DNA from: Mycobacterium sp. GA-2829
GTDB taxonomy: Bacteria; Actinomycetota; Actinomycetes; Mycobacteriales; Mycobacteriaceae
DNA: 64,000 nt
Direction: 5' to 3'
Assembly: GCF_001499965.1 (NCBI RefSeq)
Contig: NZ_LQIT01000003.1
Coordinates: forward strand, 100,986-164,985
Shown here: positions 53,809-63,321 of the stretch, one piece after another
Layout of the letters: each line of letters starts with the position of its first letter
Position numbering within the stretch: position 1 is the stretch's first letter
Made by a program: the position numbers and the translations under genes
Notes under the pieces: model-generated
What the model was told of the DNA's origin: nothing
Databases searched by the model: none
What the model saw: the letters and a program-made list of their open reading frames with translations, nothing else

Positions 53809-55104
53809 CTACACTTTGTCGGGCTCCGGCGAATTCGGCACGGGTGCCACGCGATAACGCACGAACGCCGGTGCGAGCACGGCGGCGATGAGCACACCGG
53901 CCACCACCAGCCCGCCGCCCCCAGCCGCCGCGACCGTGGTCCCGACCGCGGCCGCCGCGGCGCCGTGCAGCGCGTCGGCCACGCGCGGACCTCCGGCCAC
54001 CACGACGATGAACACGCCCTGTAGCCGGCCGCGCATGTCGTCGGACGCCGCCTCCTGCAGGATCGTCGACCGGAACGCCGCCGAGACCATGTCCGCCGCA
54101 CCGCCGATCGCCAGGAACGCCAACGCGATCCACAGCAGCGCGCCGGTGTGCCCGCCGGCCAGTCCGCAGGCGACACCGAACCCGACCATCGCCGCACCCC
54201 AGATGACGATGGCACCGACCACCGCCAGGCCTTGTCTTCGCACTCGCGGCAGCCATCCGGAGAGCACCCCACCGGCCACCGCGCCCACCGACATCGCCGC
54301 GGCCAGCAACGCCATCGTGGTGCCGCCCGCGACGGGTCCGCCGAAACTCTCGTGCGCCAGCTGTGGGAACAGCGCCCGCGGCATCCCGAAGATCATCGCG
54401 ATCAGGTCGACGACGAACGACATCAGCACGACCTGGCTGCCCGCCAGATACCGGAAGCCGTCGAGGACCGCGCCGACGCCCCAGCGCGATGCGCCGGCCT
54501 CGGCACGGCTCGCCGGGATCGGCGCCAGCCGGATGGTGGCCACGATCGGCACCAGGCAGGTGATCGCGTCGATGAGGTACAGCGTGGACAGGTCGACCCA
54601 GCGCAGCATCACCCCGGCGAGCAACGGTCCGACGATCGCGCCGGCCTGGGTGACGGTCATGTTGAGTGAATTCGCCGCGGGCAGTTGTTCGGCGGGCACC
54701 ATGCGCGGGATCGCGGCCGACCGGGTGGGCGAGTTGACCGCGTAGAAGGCCTGCTGCACGGCCAGCAGACAGAGCACCACCCAGACGTTGTTCAACGCGA
54801 GCGCGGCCTGCAGCCACAGCAGCACCGACGCGACCGCCAGCCCGCACGAGGCGATGATGAGCAGCACCCGGCGGTCCATCGCGTCGGCGAGCGCACCGCC
54901 CCACAGCCCGAAGACGATGAGCGGCACCAGCGCGAAGACCCCGGACAGCCCCACGTAGGCGGAATTCTGGGTGAGCGCGTACAGCTGCACCGGCACCGCG
55001 AAGATCGTGAGGTTGGCGCCGATGACGGTCGGGATGCCGGCCACCCACAGCCGGCGGAAGTCCCGGGTCCGCAGAGGTGTGGTGTCGGCGAAGAACCGCC
55101 TCAC
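53809..55104 (-). CDS. MFS exporter, EntS/Tap-like (12 spans)
   Basis: A 431-residue permease with about 12 spans. It has LRTRDFRRLWVAGIPTVIGANLTIFAVPVQLYALT (in part), followed by FGLWGGALADAMDRRVLL as motif A, and AVNSPTRSAAIPRMVP, a signature of the EntS/MFS_3 group that includes enterobactin exporters and mycobacterial Tap. It could export siderophores or drugs. The GTG start directly follows the pdxH stop (no gap), so it is cotranscribed with pdxH. Confidence 0.92.
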   Translation of the reverse strand: MRRFFADTTPLRTRDFRRLWVAGIPTVIGANLTIFAVPVQLYALTQNSAYVGLSGVFALVPLIVFGLWGGALADAMDRRVLLIIASCGLAVASVLLWLQAALALNNVWVVLCLLAVQQAFYAVNSPTRSAAIPRMVPAEQLPAANSLNMTVTQAGAIVGPLLAGVMLRWVDLSTLYLIDAITCLVPIVATIRLAPIPASRAEAGASRWGVGAVLDGFRYLAGSQVVLMSFVVDLIAMIFGMPRALFPQLAHESFGGPVAGGTTMALLAAAMSVGAVAGGVLSGWLPRVRRQGLAVVGAIVIWGAAMVGFGVACGLAGGHTGALLWIALAFLAIGGAADMVSAAFRSTILQEAASDDMRGRLQGVFIVVVAGGPRVADALHGAAAAAVGTTVAAAGGGGLVVAGVLIAAVLAPAFVRYRVAPVPNSPEPDKV

Positions 55105-55767
55105 CTACGGCTGGAGCCGCTCGATGCGGCCGTCGCTCACTCGAATCCTGTTGTGTACGCGGTTCTCCCGGCCCTGCCAGAACTCGACGACCTCGGCGGT
55201 GATGCGGTACCCACCCCAGCCCGGGGGCACCGGAACGGTGTCCTGGTCGGCGAAGCGCTGTGTCACCTCGGCGAGCTGGTCCATCAGCGCCGCGCGCGAG
55301 GCGATCGGCCGGGACTGCTGCGACGCCCACGCGCCGAGCTGCGATCCGCGCGGCCGCTTCGACCAGTAGTCGGCGGTCTCCTCGGCCGACACCTTCGCCA
55401 CCGGCCCACGCACGTGCACCTGACGGCCGAGCGCGAACCACGGGAAGGTCGCCGACGCGTACGGCGTGGCCGCCAGATCGGTCCCCTTGGCCGAGTCGTA
55501 GTTGGTGAAGAACGTGATGCCCGCGTCCTCGACGCTCTTGCACAGCACGGTCCGGGTGACGGGGCGGCCGTCGGCGTCGACGGTGCCGAGCACGATCGCG
55601 TTCGGCTCGGAGATCGCGGCCCCCTCGGCGTCGGCTAACCACCTGCGCAGCAGGGCAACCCAGCCGTCGGTCAACCAGTCGACGTCGAGGTCGGCGCTGC
55701 CGTCCTTCTCCACCGATCCGTACTCCACACGCATCCTCGCCAAGTGCTCGTTGTCGGCCTCCGTCAC
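55105..55767 (-). CDS. pdxH: Pyridoxamine 5'-phosphate oxidase
   Basis: A 220-residue FMN enzyme that oxidises pyridoxine or pyridoxamine phosphate to pyridoxal phosphate. [40 protein letters not shown] and [14 protein letters not shown] are near-identical to M. tuberculosis PdxH (Rv2607), with the C-terminal [25 protein letters not shown] (in part) and RIERLQP. The GTG at 55767 is the only sensible start near the family N-terminus. The MFS gene follows without a gap. In M. tuberculosis this gene is elsewhere in the chromosome. Confidence 0.96.
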   Translation of the reverse strand: MTEADNEHLARMRVEYGSVEKDGSADLDVDWLTDGWVALLRRWLADAEGAAISEPNAIVLGTVDADGRPVTRTVLCKSVEDAGITFFTNYDSAKGTDLAATPYASATFPWFALGRQVHVRGPVAKVSAEETADYWSKRPRGSQLGAWASQQSRPIASRAALMDQLAEVTQRFADQDTVPVPPGWGGYRITAEVVEFWQGRENRVHNRIRVSDGRIERLQP

Positions 55768-55827
55768 CGGGCCAACGCTACGCCGACCGGTAGGTTCCGC
55801 TCTTGCCGTGGGTGCGAGAATCTGGCC

Positions 55828-56958
55828 ATGACTCAGACGTCGCCGTCGGTGCCGGAAGACTTCGTCGCGGGACTCGAAGGGGTGGTGGCGTTCACCACCG
55901 AGATCGCCGAACCGGACAAGGACGGCGGGGCGCTGCGGTATCGGGGCGTGGACATCGAGGATCTGGTCGCCCGCCGCGTCACGTTCGGTGACGTGTGGGC
56001 ACTGTTGGTCGACGGCCGATTCGGCGACGGATTGGCACCCGCCGAACCGTTCCCGCTGCCGATCCACAGCGGTGACGTCCGCGTCGACGTGCAGGCCGGT
56101 CTGGCGATGCTCGCGCCGATCTGGGGATACAAACCGATCCTCGACATCGACGACGAGACCGCCCGCGCCCAGCTCGCCCGCGCCTCGGTGATGGCGCTGT
56201 CCTACGTCGCACAGTCCGGCCGCGGGATCCACCAGCCTGCCGTGCCGCAGCGCTCGATCGACGAATGCACCACGGTCACAGAGCGTTTCATGACCCGCTG
56301 GCAGGGCGACCCCGACCCGCGGCACGTCGAGGCCATTGACGCGTACTGGGTGACCGCGGCCGAACACGGAATGAACGCCTCGACATTCACCGCCAGGGTG
56401 ATCGCCTCGACCGGCGCCGACGTCGCCGCGGCACTGTCGGGGGCCGTCGGCGCGATGAGCGGTCCGTTGCACGGCGGCGCCCCCGCGCGGGTGTTGCCGA
56501 TGATCGAGGAGGTCGAACAGTCCGGCGACGCCCGCGCCGTGGTCAAGGGCATCCTCGACCGCAAGGACAAGCTCATGGGCTTCGGTCACCGGGTGTACCG
56601 CGCCGAGGATCCGCGGGCGCGGGTGCTGCGCGCCACCGCCGAACGACTGCAGGCCCCGCGCTACGAGGTGGCCGCCGCGCTGGAGCAGGCCGCGCTCGCC
56701 GAACTGCGGGAGCGCCGCCCCGACCGCGCGATCGAGACCAACGTCGAGTTCTGGGCCGCGGTCATCCTCGACTTCGCCCGCGTGCCCGCCACGATGATGC
56801 CCGCGATGTTCACGTGCGCGCGGACCGCGGGATGGTGTGCGCACATCCTCGAGCAGAAGCGGCTGGGCAAGCTCGTCCGGCCGTCGGCGATCTACGTCGG
56901 ACCCCAACCGCGCAGCCTCGAATCCGTCGAGGGCTGGGACCGCATAGCGGCGTCGTGA
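55828..56958 (+). CDS. citA: Citrate synthase 2, CitA
   Basis: A 376-residue citrate synthase of the shorter type, matching Rv0889c. [19 protein letters not shown] is the N-terminal hallmark. [32 protein letters not shown] and [18 protein letters not shown] carry catalytic His residues, and [11 protein letters not shown] the late Asp/Glu region (here NVEF rather than NVDF). It may be a second citrate or methylcitrate synthase. The promoter probably has TAGGTT at 55791-55796 as -10. The next gene overlaps (GTGA). It is divergent from pdxH. Confidence 0.94.
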   Translation: MTQTSPSVPEDFVAGLEGVVAFTTEIAEPDKDGGALRYRGVDIEDLVARRVTFGDVWALLVDGRFGDGLAPAEPFPLPIHSGDVRVDVQAGLAMLAPIWGYKPILDIDDETARAQLARASVMALSYVAQSGRGIHQPAVPQRSIDECTTVTERFMTRWQGDPDPRHVEAIDAYWVTAAEHGMNASTFTARVIASTGADVAAALSGAVGAMSGPLHGGAPARVLPMIEEVEQSGDARAVVKGILDRKDKLMGFGHRVYRAEDPRARVLRATAERLQAPRYEVAAALEQAALAELRERRPDRAIETNVEFWAAVILDFARVPATMMPAMFTCARTAGWCAHILEQKRLGKLVRPSAIYVGPQPRSLESVEGWDRIAAS

Positions 56959-57560
56959 GCTCTGCATTCGCTTCTGCGGCAACCAGTTTCGTCGATCTGG
57001 TGGGCCGCATTCCCGCTGGCGCGTGGGACGGTCCCGGTCTGGGTGAGTGGGATCTGCGGTCACTCGTCGGGCACACGTCGCGGTCGTTGATCACCGTCAG
57101 CACCTACCTGCAGACCAGTGCCGCCCGGGAAGACGTCACCAGCGCCGCGGACTACTACCGGAAGGTGACGCCGACGGCGCTGGGCATCGACCCCGCCGCC
57201 GTCGCCGAACGCGGCCGACAGGCCGGCCGCGACCTCGGCGCGGATCCGGCGGCCACGGTCGCCCGACTGGCCACGCAGGCGCTGGCCGACATCGAGGGAG
57301 CGGGCGATCCGCTCATCGAGGTGATCGGCGGGCTCGGCATCCGGCTGCGGACCTACCTGCCGACGCGGACCTTCGAACTGGCCGTCCACGGCCTGGACAT
57401 CGCGCGGGCCGCGGGCGTCGACTACACGCCGCCGCCCGAGGTGCTGGCCGAGGCGGTGCGACTGGCCGCCGACGTGGCGGTGCTCTCCGGGGATGGCCGG
57501 CAGGTGCTGCTCGCGCTGACCGGGCGGGCCGCGCTGCCGCCGGAATTCTCCGTCGTCTGA
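56955..57560 (+). CDS. Maleylpyruvate isomerase-type (DinB-like) mycothiol-dependent family protein
   Basis: A 201-residue protein. The N-terminal DinB-like fold has [18 protein letters not shown], where the conserved W-x3-L-x-x-H pattern includes a metal-ligand His. The motif [17 protein letters not shown] (in part) has the second His of the metal site. Family members are mycothiol-dependent isomerases or transferases that use a divalent metal. Here the substrate is unknown. The GTG start overlaps the citA stop (GTGA), so the two are translationally coupled. Confidence 0.86.
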   Translation: MSSAFASAATSFVDLVGRIPAGAWDGPGLGEWDLRSLVGHTSRSLITVSTYLQTSAAREDVTSAADYYRKVTPTALGIDPAAVAERGRQAGRDLGADPAATVARLATQALADIEGAGDPLIEVIGGLGIRLRTYLPTRTFELAVHGLDIARAAGVDYTPPPEVLAEAVRLAADVAVLSGDGRQVLLALTGRAALPPEFSVV

Positions 57561-57627
57561 GGCGATGACATTTGTCGGTGGCGAGGGTCAGCATGGGGAC
57601 TGTCCACCTATCTGCGAGGAGACCCCC

Positions 57628-58077
57628 ATGGCAATCGATGTGACACCAATGCTTGCGCCGCACCTCGTCGTCGACGACGGCGCCGCGGCGATCGACTTCT
57701 ACGTCAAGGCTTTCGGCGCCACCGAGAAGCGGCGGATCCCCGGGCCCGACGGCAAGCTCATGCATGCCGAAGTCGAGATCAACGGTTCGGTGGTGATGCT
57801 CGCCGACGACTTCCCGGAGTACAACGACGGCAAGTCGTCGACGCCACAGGCGCTGGGCGGCACCCCGGTCACGATCCATCTGCAGGTGACCGACGTCGAC
57901 GGGCAGTTCCAGCGCGCCGTCGACGCCGGCGCGACCGTGGTGATGCCGGTCGAAGAGCAGTTCTGGGGTGACCGCTACGGCATGCTGCGCGATCCGTTCG
58001 GCCACCTGTGGTCGATGGGTCAGCCCGTCCGCGAGGTCAGCCCAGAGGAGATCCAGGCGGCGATGAACGCCCAGTAG
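57628..58077 (+). CDS. Glyoxalase/VOC-superfamily protein (Rv0887c family)
   Basis: A 149-residue protein of the vicinal oxygen chelate fold, with PhnB-like pattern: PHLVVDDGAAAIDFYVKAFGA, GKLMHAEVEINGSVVMLADDF and WGDRYGMLRDPFGHLWSMG. Metal-ligand candidates are His and Glu in these segments. Sequence and position match Rv0887c. Members may be lyases, dioxygenases or antibiotic-binding proteins; no specific role is visible. The ATG at 57628 has GCGAGGAG seven bases upstream. Confidence 0.9.
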   Translation: MAIDVTPMLAPHLVVDDGAAAIDFYVKAFGATEKRRIPGPDGKLMHAEVEINGSVVMLADDFPEYNDGKSSTPQALGGTPVTIHLQVTDVDGQFQRAVDAGATVVMPVEEQFWGDRYGMLRDPFGHLWSMGQPVREVSPEEIQAAMNAQ

Positions 58078-58079
58078 GG

Positions 58080-58259
58080 CTAGAACACCGCCTTCTGCAC
58101 CTGGTCGGGCCCGCTGATCTCGCCATCGGGCAGCTTCTGCAGTCCGTCGAGGATCTCCTGGCTGGCGCCGTTGCTCTTGGCGTGCTCGATCAGGTCCTGC
58201 TTCGACGAGGGGTAGTTGGCGCCGGACAGTGCCGTCTGCACATCGATCGGATTCGGCAT
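58080..58259 (-). CDS. DUF2795 small protein
   Basis: A 59-residue protein, MPNPIDVQTALSGANYPSSK, then DLIEHAKSNGASQEILDGLQ and KLPDGEISGPDQVQKAVF. It follows the DUF2795 pattern of a small three-helix unit common in actinobacteria. Function is unknown. The ATG at 58259 has AAGGAG five bases upstream. It is convergent with the VOC gene, two bases apart. Its promoter region contains the inverted repeat GTCACTC/GAGTGAC (58261-58267 and 58290-58296), which may be a regulator site. Confidence 0.88.
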   Translation of the reverse strand: MPNPIDVQTALSGANYPSSKQDLIEHAKSNGASQEILDGLQKLPDGEISGPDQVQKAVF

Positions 58260-58434
58260 GGTCACTCCTTGACTCGCTTACGCGGGCGAGAGTGACCACC
58301 GAAGGTCGATCGAAACGGGTCTCCGCGGTGGAGATCGACCGAAGCCGCGTGTTTGCCGGACCTCGACATGACCTTCTGGTCATAATTGCCGGACTGCGCC
58401 GCGGCGGTCGGCACCAGACGCGAGGTGATGATCT

Positions 58435-59214
58435 GTGCTGTGGCTTCTCCAGATCCCCCCGATCATCGTCGTCCCGCTGTGGGTCGCCGGTGTCATAGCT
58501 CTCTCCATCGGCGGGCTTTTCCTGTTCCGTAAAGCGGTGTCGCACACGCGGTTAGAGAACAACAACGCCGTATCCGGCTCGGTGTTCCAACTCGGCGGGG
58601 TCCTGTACGCGGTCCTCGTCGGTTTCGTGGTCGTGGTGGTGTGGGAACAGTTCTCCGAAGCCGAGGATGCCAGCGGGCTGGAAGCGGCCGCGGTGGCCGA
58701 TCTGCTTCGCGACTCCGAGGCGTTGCCGGCCGAGTCCCGGTCGGTGATCGAAGCCAGCCTCGTCCGCTACACCCGGGCCGTCATCGACGAAGAGTTCCCC
58801 CGGATGCACCGCGGCGAGCACGTCCCCGAGCAGTCCGACGAACTCTACGACGTATGGCAGACCTATCTGGAAGTGCAGCCGCAGACGCGTAACGAGATTG
58901 CGTTCTTCGATCACGCCATCGGCCGCCTCAACGACCTCGGCGCCGCCCGCAAGATGCGGGTGTCCAGCGGTGACGCCCACGTGCCCGGCGAGCTGTGGGT
59001 GCTGCTGGTCGGTGGCGGCGGCGTGATGATGGCGTTCACGTTCCTGTTCGGCACGCAGGATGCGCTCGTGCACTCCCTCGCCGTCGGGCTGACAGCGGCA
59101 CTGCTGGCGTTCGTGCTCTACCTGATCTTCGCGCTCGAACACCCGTACGTGGGCGAGTTGTCGGTGGACCCCACCGCTTACCAACAGGTTCTACGGTTCT
59201 GGGCGACCGAGTGA
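58435..59214 (+). CDS. Membrane protein, DUF4239 (bestrophin-like)
   Basis: A 259-residue protein with two spans near each end (about 10-30, 48-68, 185-205 and 210-232) and a long cytoplasmic helical region between them. VSGSVFQLGGVLYAVLVGFVVV and EAAAVADLLRDSEALP fit the DUF4239 family, distantly similar to bestrophin channels. Ion transport is plausible but not proven. The GTG start has GAGGTGATG upstream. The divergent gap to the DUF2795 gene is 175 bases, the longest in the window, and contains nested inverted repeats (GGTCGATC at 58304 and GATCGACC at 58333). Confidence 0.85.
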   Translation: MLWLLQIPPIIVVPLWVAGVIALSIGGLFLFRKAVSHTRLENNNAVSGSVFQLGGVLYAVLVGFVVVVVWEQFSEAEDASGLEAAAVADLLRDSEALPAESRSVIEASLVRYTRAVIDEEFPRMHRGEHVPEQSDELYDVWQTYLEVQPQTRNEIAFFDHAIGRLNDLGAARKMRVSSGDAHVPGELWVLLVGGGGVMMAFTFLFGTQDALVHSLAVGLTAALLAFVLYLIFALEHPYVGELSVDPTAYQQVLRFWATE

Positions 59215-59224
59215 TTGTCGCGGG

Positions 59225-60907
59225 TCAGCGGCGCAGCGCAGCAAGCACCCGCTGACGCATCGGCGGCGCGGAGACGTTGGTCGCGACGCCGACCATTTCG
59301 GTCACCGAAGTGAACTTGACCCGCGGCCGCACTCCCCCGCCACGGGCGATCTCCGCGGCGTCGATGGCGCGCCAACCGTCGGCGCCCACGACGTCGGGGC
59401 GGCGGCGCCGCACCAGCCGGTCCAGCTCGGTGGCGCCCGCGGCGGGCGGGGTGAGCAGCCCGGCGTTGTAGTCGTCGACGACGTGGTGCACCGTCTGCGC
59501 GGCGCACGATTTGTTGGTGCCGATGAACCCGGTGGGGCCGCGTTTGATCCAGCCCGCGACGTAGGTGCCGGCGACGGGCCGCCCGGACGCCGGGTCGACG
59601 ACGCGGCCGACGTCGTTGGGCACCGTGCCGGTGGCATCGTCGAACGGGAGCCCGGCGACGGGCCTGCCGTGGTAACCGATCGACGTCAGCACCAGACCGG
59701 CGTCGATGCGGCGCACCTCGTCGGTGCCGGTGACGGTGAACTCGACCGCGTCGGCCCGCTCGACGCCGGTGACCCGAAGCGGGGTCAGTCGGTAGGCGAG
59801 GCGGATGCGGGGCCTGCCGATCGGGGTGGCGGCGTCGGGCAGCTTGGCCAGCACCTCGAGTTTGTTGCGGATGAGCGGGTCGGTCGCCTCGGCCAGGTCG
59901 CGTTCGACGAGTTCGTGGTCGGCCGCGTCGAGGACGACGTCGCAGGTGGCGGTCAGCCCGAGCAGTTCGGGGAGGGTGAACGCCGACTGGGCGGGTCCAC
60001 GCCGGGCGGCGATCACCACCTCGTCGATGCGGGAGCCGCGCAGCGCAGCCAGCGCGTAGTCGGCGATGTCAGTGCCGGCGAGCCGGTCCGGATCGGTGGT
60101 CAGGATGCGGGCGACGTCGAGTGCGACGTTGCCGTTGCCGATCACAACGGCGCGGTGGTGGTCGAGCGCCACCGGCATGGCCGCGAAGTCGGGGTGGCCG
60201 TTGTACCAGGCGACGAGTTCGGTCGCGGTGGCCGTGCCGGGCAGGCCGAACCCGTCGACGTCGAGGCGCCGGTCGTTCGGTGCGCCGACCGCGTAGAGCA
60301 CCGCGTGGTGGTGGGCCAGCAGGTCGGCGTGGGTGAGGTGGGTGCCGACTTCGACGTTGAGGTAGAGCCGCAGCCCGGGGTGCGCGACCACCTTGTCGAA
60401 CAGCCGGGTCACCCGTTTGGTGCTCTGGTGGTCGGGCGCCACGCCGGCCCGCACGAGACCGTACGGGGTGGGCAGCCGCTCGAACATCGTCACCCGCACA
60501 TCGCGCTGGGTGAGCAGTTCGTCGGCGGCGTACATGGCCGCAGGCCCGGATCCGACGATGGCGACCCGCAGCGGCCCGCCGCGGCGGTGGACGACGGGCG
60601 CGTCGGGCACCGGGGCGAGTTTCGAGGTGGGCGGCACCTTCTCGCCGGGGCGCCGCTCGGGATAGAAGGCGGCGTTGAGCTCGACGAACGGCAGCTGAGT
60701 CTCGGTCAGCACGCTGTCGTGGGCGATCGCGCCGACCGGACACGCGGTCACGCACGCGCCGCAGTCGACGCACGCGGCCGGGTCGATGTAGAGCATCTCG
60801 GCGGTTGCGAAGCCCGGCTCGTCCGGGGTCGGGTGGATGCAGTTCACCGGGCACGCGAAGACACAGGACCCGTCACTGCAGCAGGACTGGGTGATCACAT
60901 GGGGCAC
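59225..60907 (-). CDS. fprB: Ferredoxin/ferredoxin-NADP reductase FprB
   Basis: A 560-residue fusion. The N-terminal ferredoxin domain (1-65) has two cysteine clusters, CCSDGSCVFACPVNC and CVDCGACVTACPVGA, for iron-sulfur clusters of the 7Fe or 8Fe type. The reductase part has the FAD motif VAIVGSGPAAMYAADEL (about 112-128) and the NADP motif VVIGNGNVALDVARIL. It matches FprB (Rv0886). It moves electrons between NADPH and ferredoxins, for example for P450s or Rieske oxygenases. It is 15 bases downstream of the diiron protein gene on the same strand, so it could provide electrons to that enzyme. Confidence 0.95.
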   Translation of the reverse strand: MPHVITQSCCSDGSCVFACPVNCIHPTPDEPGFATAEMLYIDPAACVDCGACVTACPVGAIAHDSVLTETQLPFVELNAAFYPERRPGEKVPPTSKLAPVPDAPVVHRRGGPLRVAIVGSGPAAMYAADELLTQRDVRVTMFERLPTPYGLVRAGVAPDHQSTKRVTRLFDKVVAHPGLRLYLNVEVGTHLTHADLLAHHHAVLYAVGAPNDRRLDVDGFGLPGTATATELVAWYNGHPDFAAMPVALDHHRAVVIGNGNVALDVARILTTDPDRLAGTDIADYALAALRGSRIDEVVIAARRGPAQSAFTLPELLGLTATCDVVLDAADHELVERDLAEATDPLIRNKLEVLAKLPDAATPIGRPRIRLAYRLTPLRVTGVERADAVEFTVTGTDEVRRIDAGLVLTSIGYHGRPVAGLPFDDATGTVPNDVGRVVDPASGRPVAGTYVAGWIKRGPTGFIGTNKSCAAQTVHHVVDDYNAGLLTPPAAGATELDRLVRRRRPDVVGADGWRAIDAAEIARGGGVRPRVKFTSVTEMVGVATNVSAPPMRQRVLAALRR

Positions 60908-60922
60908 GGCCGCGCGCCTTCC

Positions 60923-61939
60923 CTACGCCGCCGTCGCCACATGCTGGCGGTGCGGTTCGCTGCGGTAGCGGCTGGGCCTGCCGTCGATCCGGCAGATCCG
61001 CCACATCAGCTTTGCCAGCGGGTTCATCAACCCGGTCTCGTGGCAGAGCATCCGGACGTCACCGAACATGTCGCGGAGGAACTGACGGGACTCCGGCGCG
61101 CGGAAGAACAGATCCTTCTTGACCGACCGCGGGATGTCGAACTCCTGCCAGAACGCCTTCGGCGGCACGATGATGGCCTGGCACAGCACCCGCATGATCA
61201 CCGGCACGTGCACCGACAGCCACAGCCGCTGCCAGCGGGACAGCCGCGGCAGCCGCTTGCGCAGGTACTCGTGGGCAAACGAGATGTGGCGCGCTTCCTC
61301 GGCGACGTGGATGGCCATCACCCGCTCCATGATCGGGTGCAGATCTTTACCCTCGCGCAGCACGTTCTTCTGGGTGTGGTCGATCGGTTCCTCTCCGGCG
61401 AGCACCCCAAAGAAGAACGGGATGGGCAGCGGGCCCGCGACGAGCGGGATGAACGGCGAGAGCCAGCGCAGCAGCCGCGGCATCCCGGGCACGTCGGCGC
61501 CGATCCGGTTCACCATCTCCTGGAACATCATGGTGTGGTTGCACTCTTCGACCGACTCGTGCAGGCAGTAGCGGTACTCGGGCGAGCCGTTGGGCACCCA
61601 GAACGCGTAGTTGGTGAGGCCGCGGATCAGGATGATCTCGAACTGGAGGCCGACTTTGGCGACGTTGGCCTGCCGCCACCGGCCGATCTCGATCTGCCGT
61701 TCCACGGGCTGCGCCCGGTACCAGGGGTGACGCCCGATCGGGTCGGTACCCGGCAGGATCCACCGCTCGTCGCCGTCGAAGACAGCAAACTCGGGGTCGT
61801 CCCACTCGATGTCGGTGTAGGGGTTGAAGTTACGGCGCACCGATCCCTCGGAGAGGGTCATCAGCGTGTCGACGTAAGCCTTGTCGTCGGCAACGTCCAT
61901 GTTGCGGCGCCAGCGGCGGACCGTGCGTGTGCGAGCCAT
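60923..61939 (-). CDS. AurF-like diiron oxygenase (Rv0885 family)
   Basis: A 338-residue helical protein of the AurF/p-aminobenzoate N-oxygenase group. The diiron ligands are in ESVEECNHTMMFQEM (E-x2-H) and HVAEEARHISFAHEYL (E-x2-H with a further E), with another Glu in the early helix. It matches Rv0885 in sequence and position next to fprB. Family members use oxygen to hydroxylate or N-oxygenate. The substrate is not known. FprB, encoded next, is a natural electron donor. The upstream gap has the inverted repeat CAGGTA/TACCTG (61991-62007), a possible operator. Confidence 0.88.
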   Translation of the reverse strand: MARTRTVRRWRRNMDVADDKAYVDTLMTLSEGSVRRNFNPYTDIEWDDPEFAVFDGDERWILPGTDPIGRHPWYRAQPVERQIEIGRWRQANVAKVGLQFEIILIRGLTNYAFWVPNGSPEYRYCLHESVEECNHTMMFQEMVNRIGADVPGMPRLLRWLSPFIPLVAGPLPIPFFFGVLAGEEPIDHTQKNVLREGKDLHPIMERVMAIHVAEEARHISFAHEYLRKRLPRLSRWQRLWLSVHVPVIMRVLCQAIIVPPKAFWQEFDIPRSVKKDLFFRAPESRQFLRDMFGDVRMLCHETGLMNPLAKLMWRICRIDGRPSRYRSEPHRQHVATAA

Positions 61940-62034
61940 GAGAGCCTCCCGTAGGGGTTTACATTCACCGGTCTGCTGTACACAGTACCGCAGGTATCGG
62001 GTACCTGTCCATGATCAATCCGTGGGTTTGCTGC

Positions 62035-62083
62035 GATTTCGGCGCGTTCATGTGCGCTCAGCGTCGATTACCGCGCCCAAATC
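62035..62083. repeat. 49-bp palindromic element, copy C
   Basis: It begins GATTTCGGCGCG and ends CGCGCCCAAATC, with a central GCTCAGCG. Length and ends are those of copies A (4012) and B (12684). It lies between the divergent diiron-protein and serC genes and covers the place expected for the serC -35 box, so this copy could influence serC transcription. Confidence 0.65.
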
Positions 62084-62092
62084 GCCGGGAAC

Positions 62093-62098
62093 TAGGCT
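62093..62098 (+). promoter_or_regulatory. Probable -10 element for serC
   Basis: TAGGCT, a common mycobacterial -10 form, ends eight bases before the serC ATG. Transcription would start at 62104-62107, giving a leaderless or nearly leaderless message. No ribosome site is visible before the ATG, which agrees. Confidence 0.5.
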
Positions 62099-62103
62099 GG
62101 TGA

Positions 62104-63219
<1,116 letters not shown>

Positions 63220-63260
63220 ATCACGCCGCGTGTCACCGTGGTCACGGGCAGGTAACGCAG

Positions 63261-63266
63261 TAGGCT
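63261..63266 (+). promoter_or_regulatory. Probable -10 element for sepH
   Basis: TAGGCT lies 55 bases before the sepH GTG, in the 102-base gap after serC. It would give a leader of about 48 bases that includes the strong ribosome site GGAGGAGG. The palindrome CCGTGGTCACGG at 63236-63247 overlaps the expected -35 position. Confidence 0.4.
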
Positions 63267-63321
63267 GACCAGCTAATCGGGCTGACGCCGATCGACGCGA
63301 ACGAGCCCGGAGGAGGTCGCA

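Noticed and set aside
58261..58340. Nested inverted repeats in the DUF2795-DUF4239 gap as a riboswitch or small RNA
   Set aside because: The repeats are short (7-8 bp), no known riboswitch pattern is seen, and no promoter-terminator pair for an RNA gene is visible.
59483..61954. A long plus-strand open frame opposite fprB and the diiron-protein gene
   Set aside because: The minus-strand genes show clear ferredoxin, FAD, NADP and diiron motifs. The antisense frame has only low-complexity GC-driven sequence.
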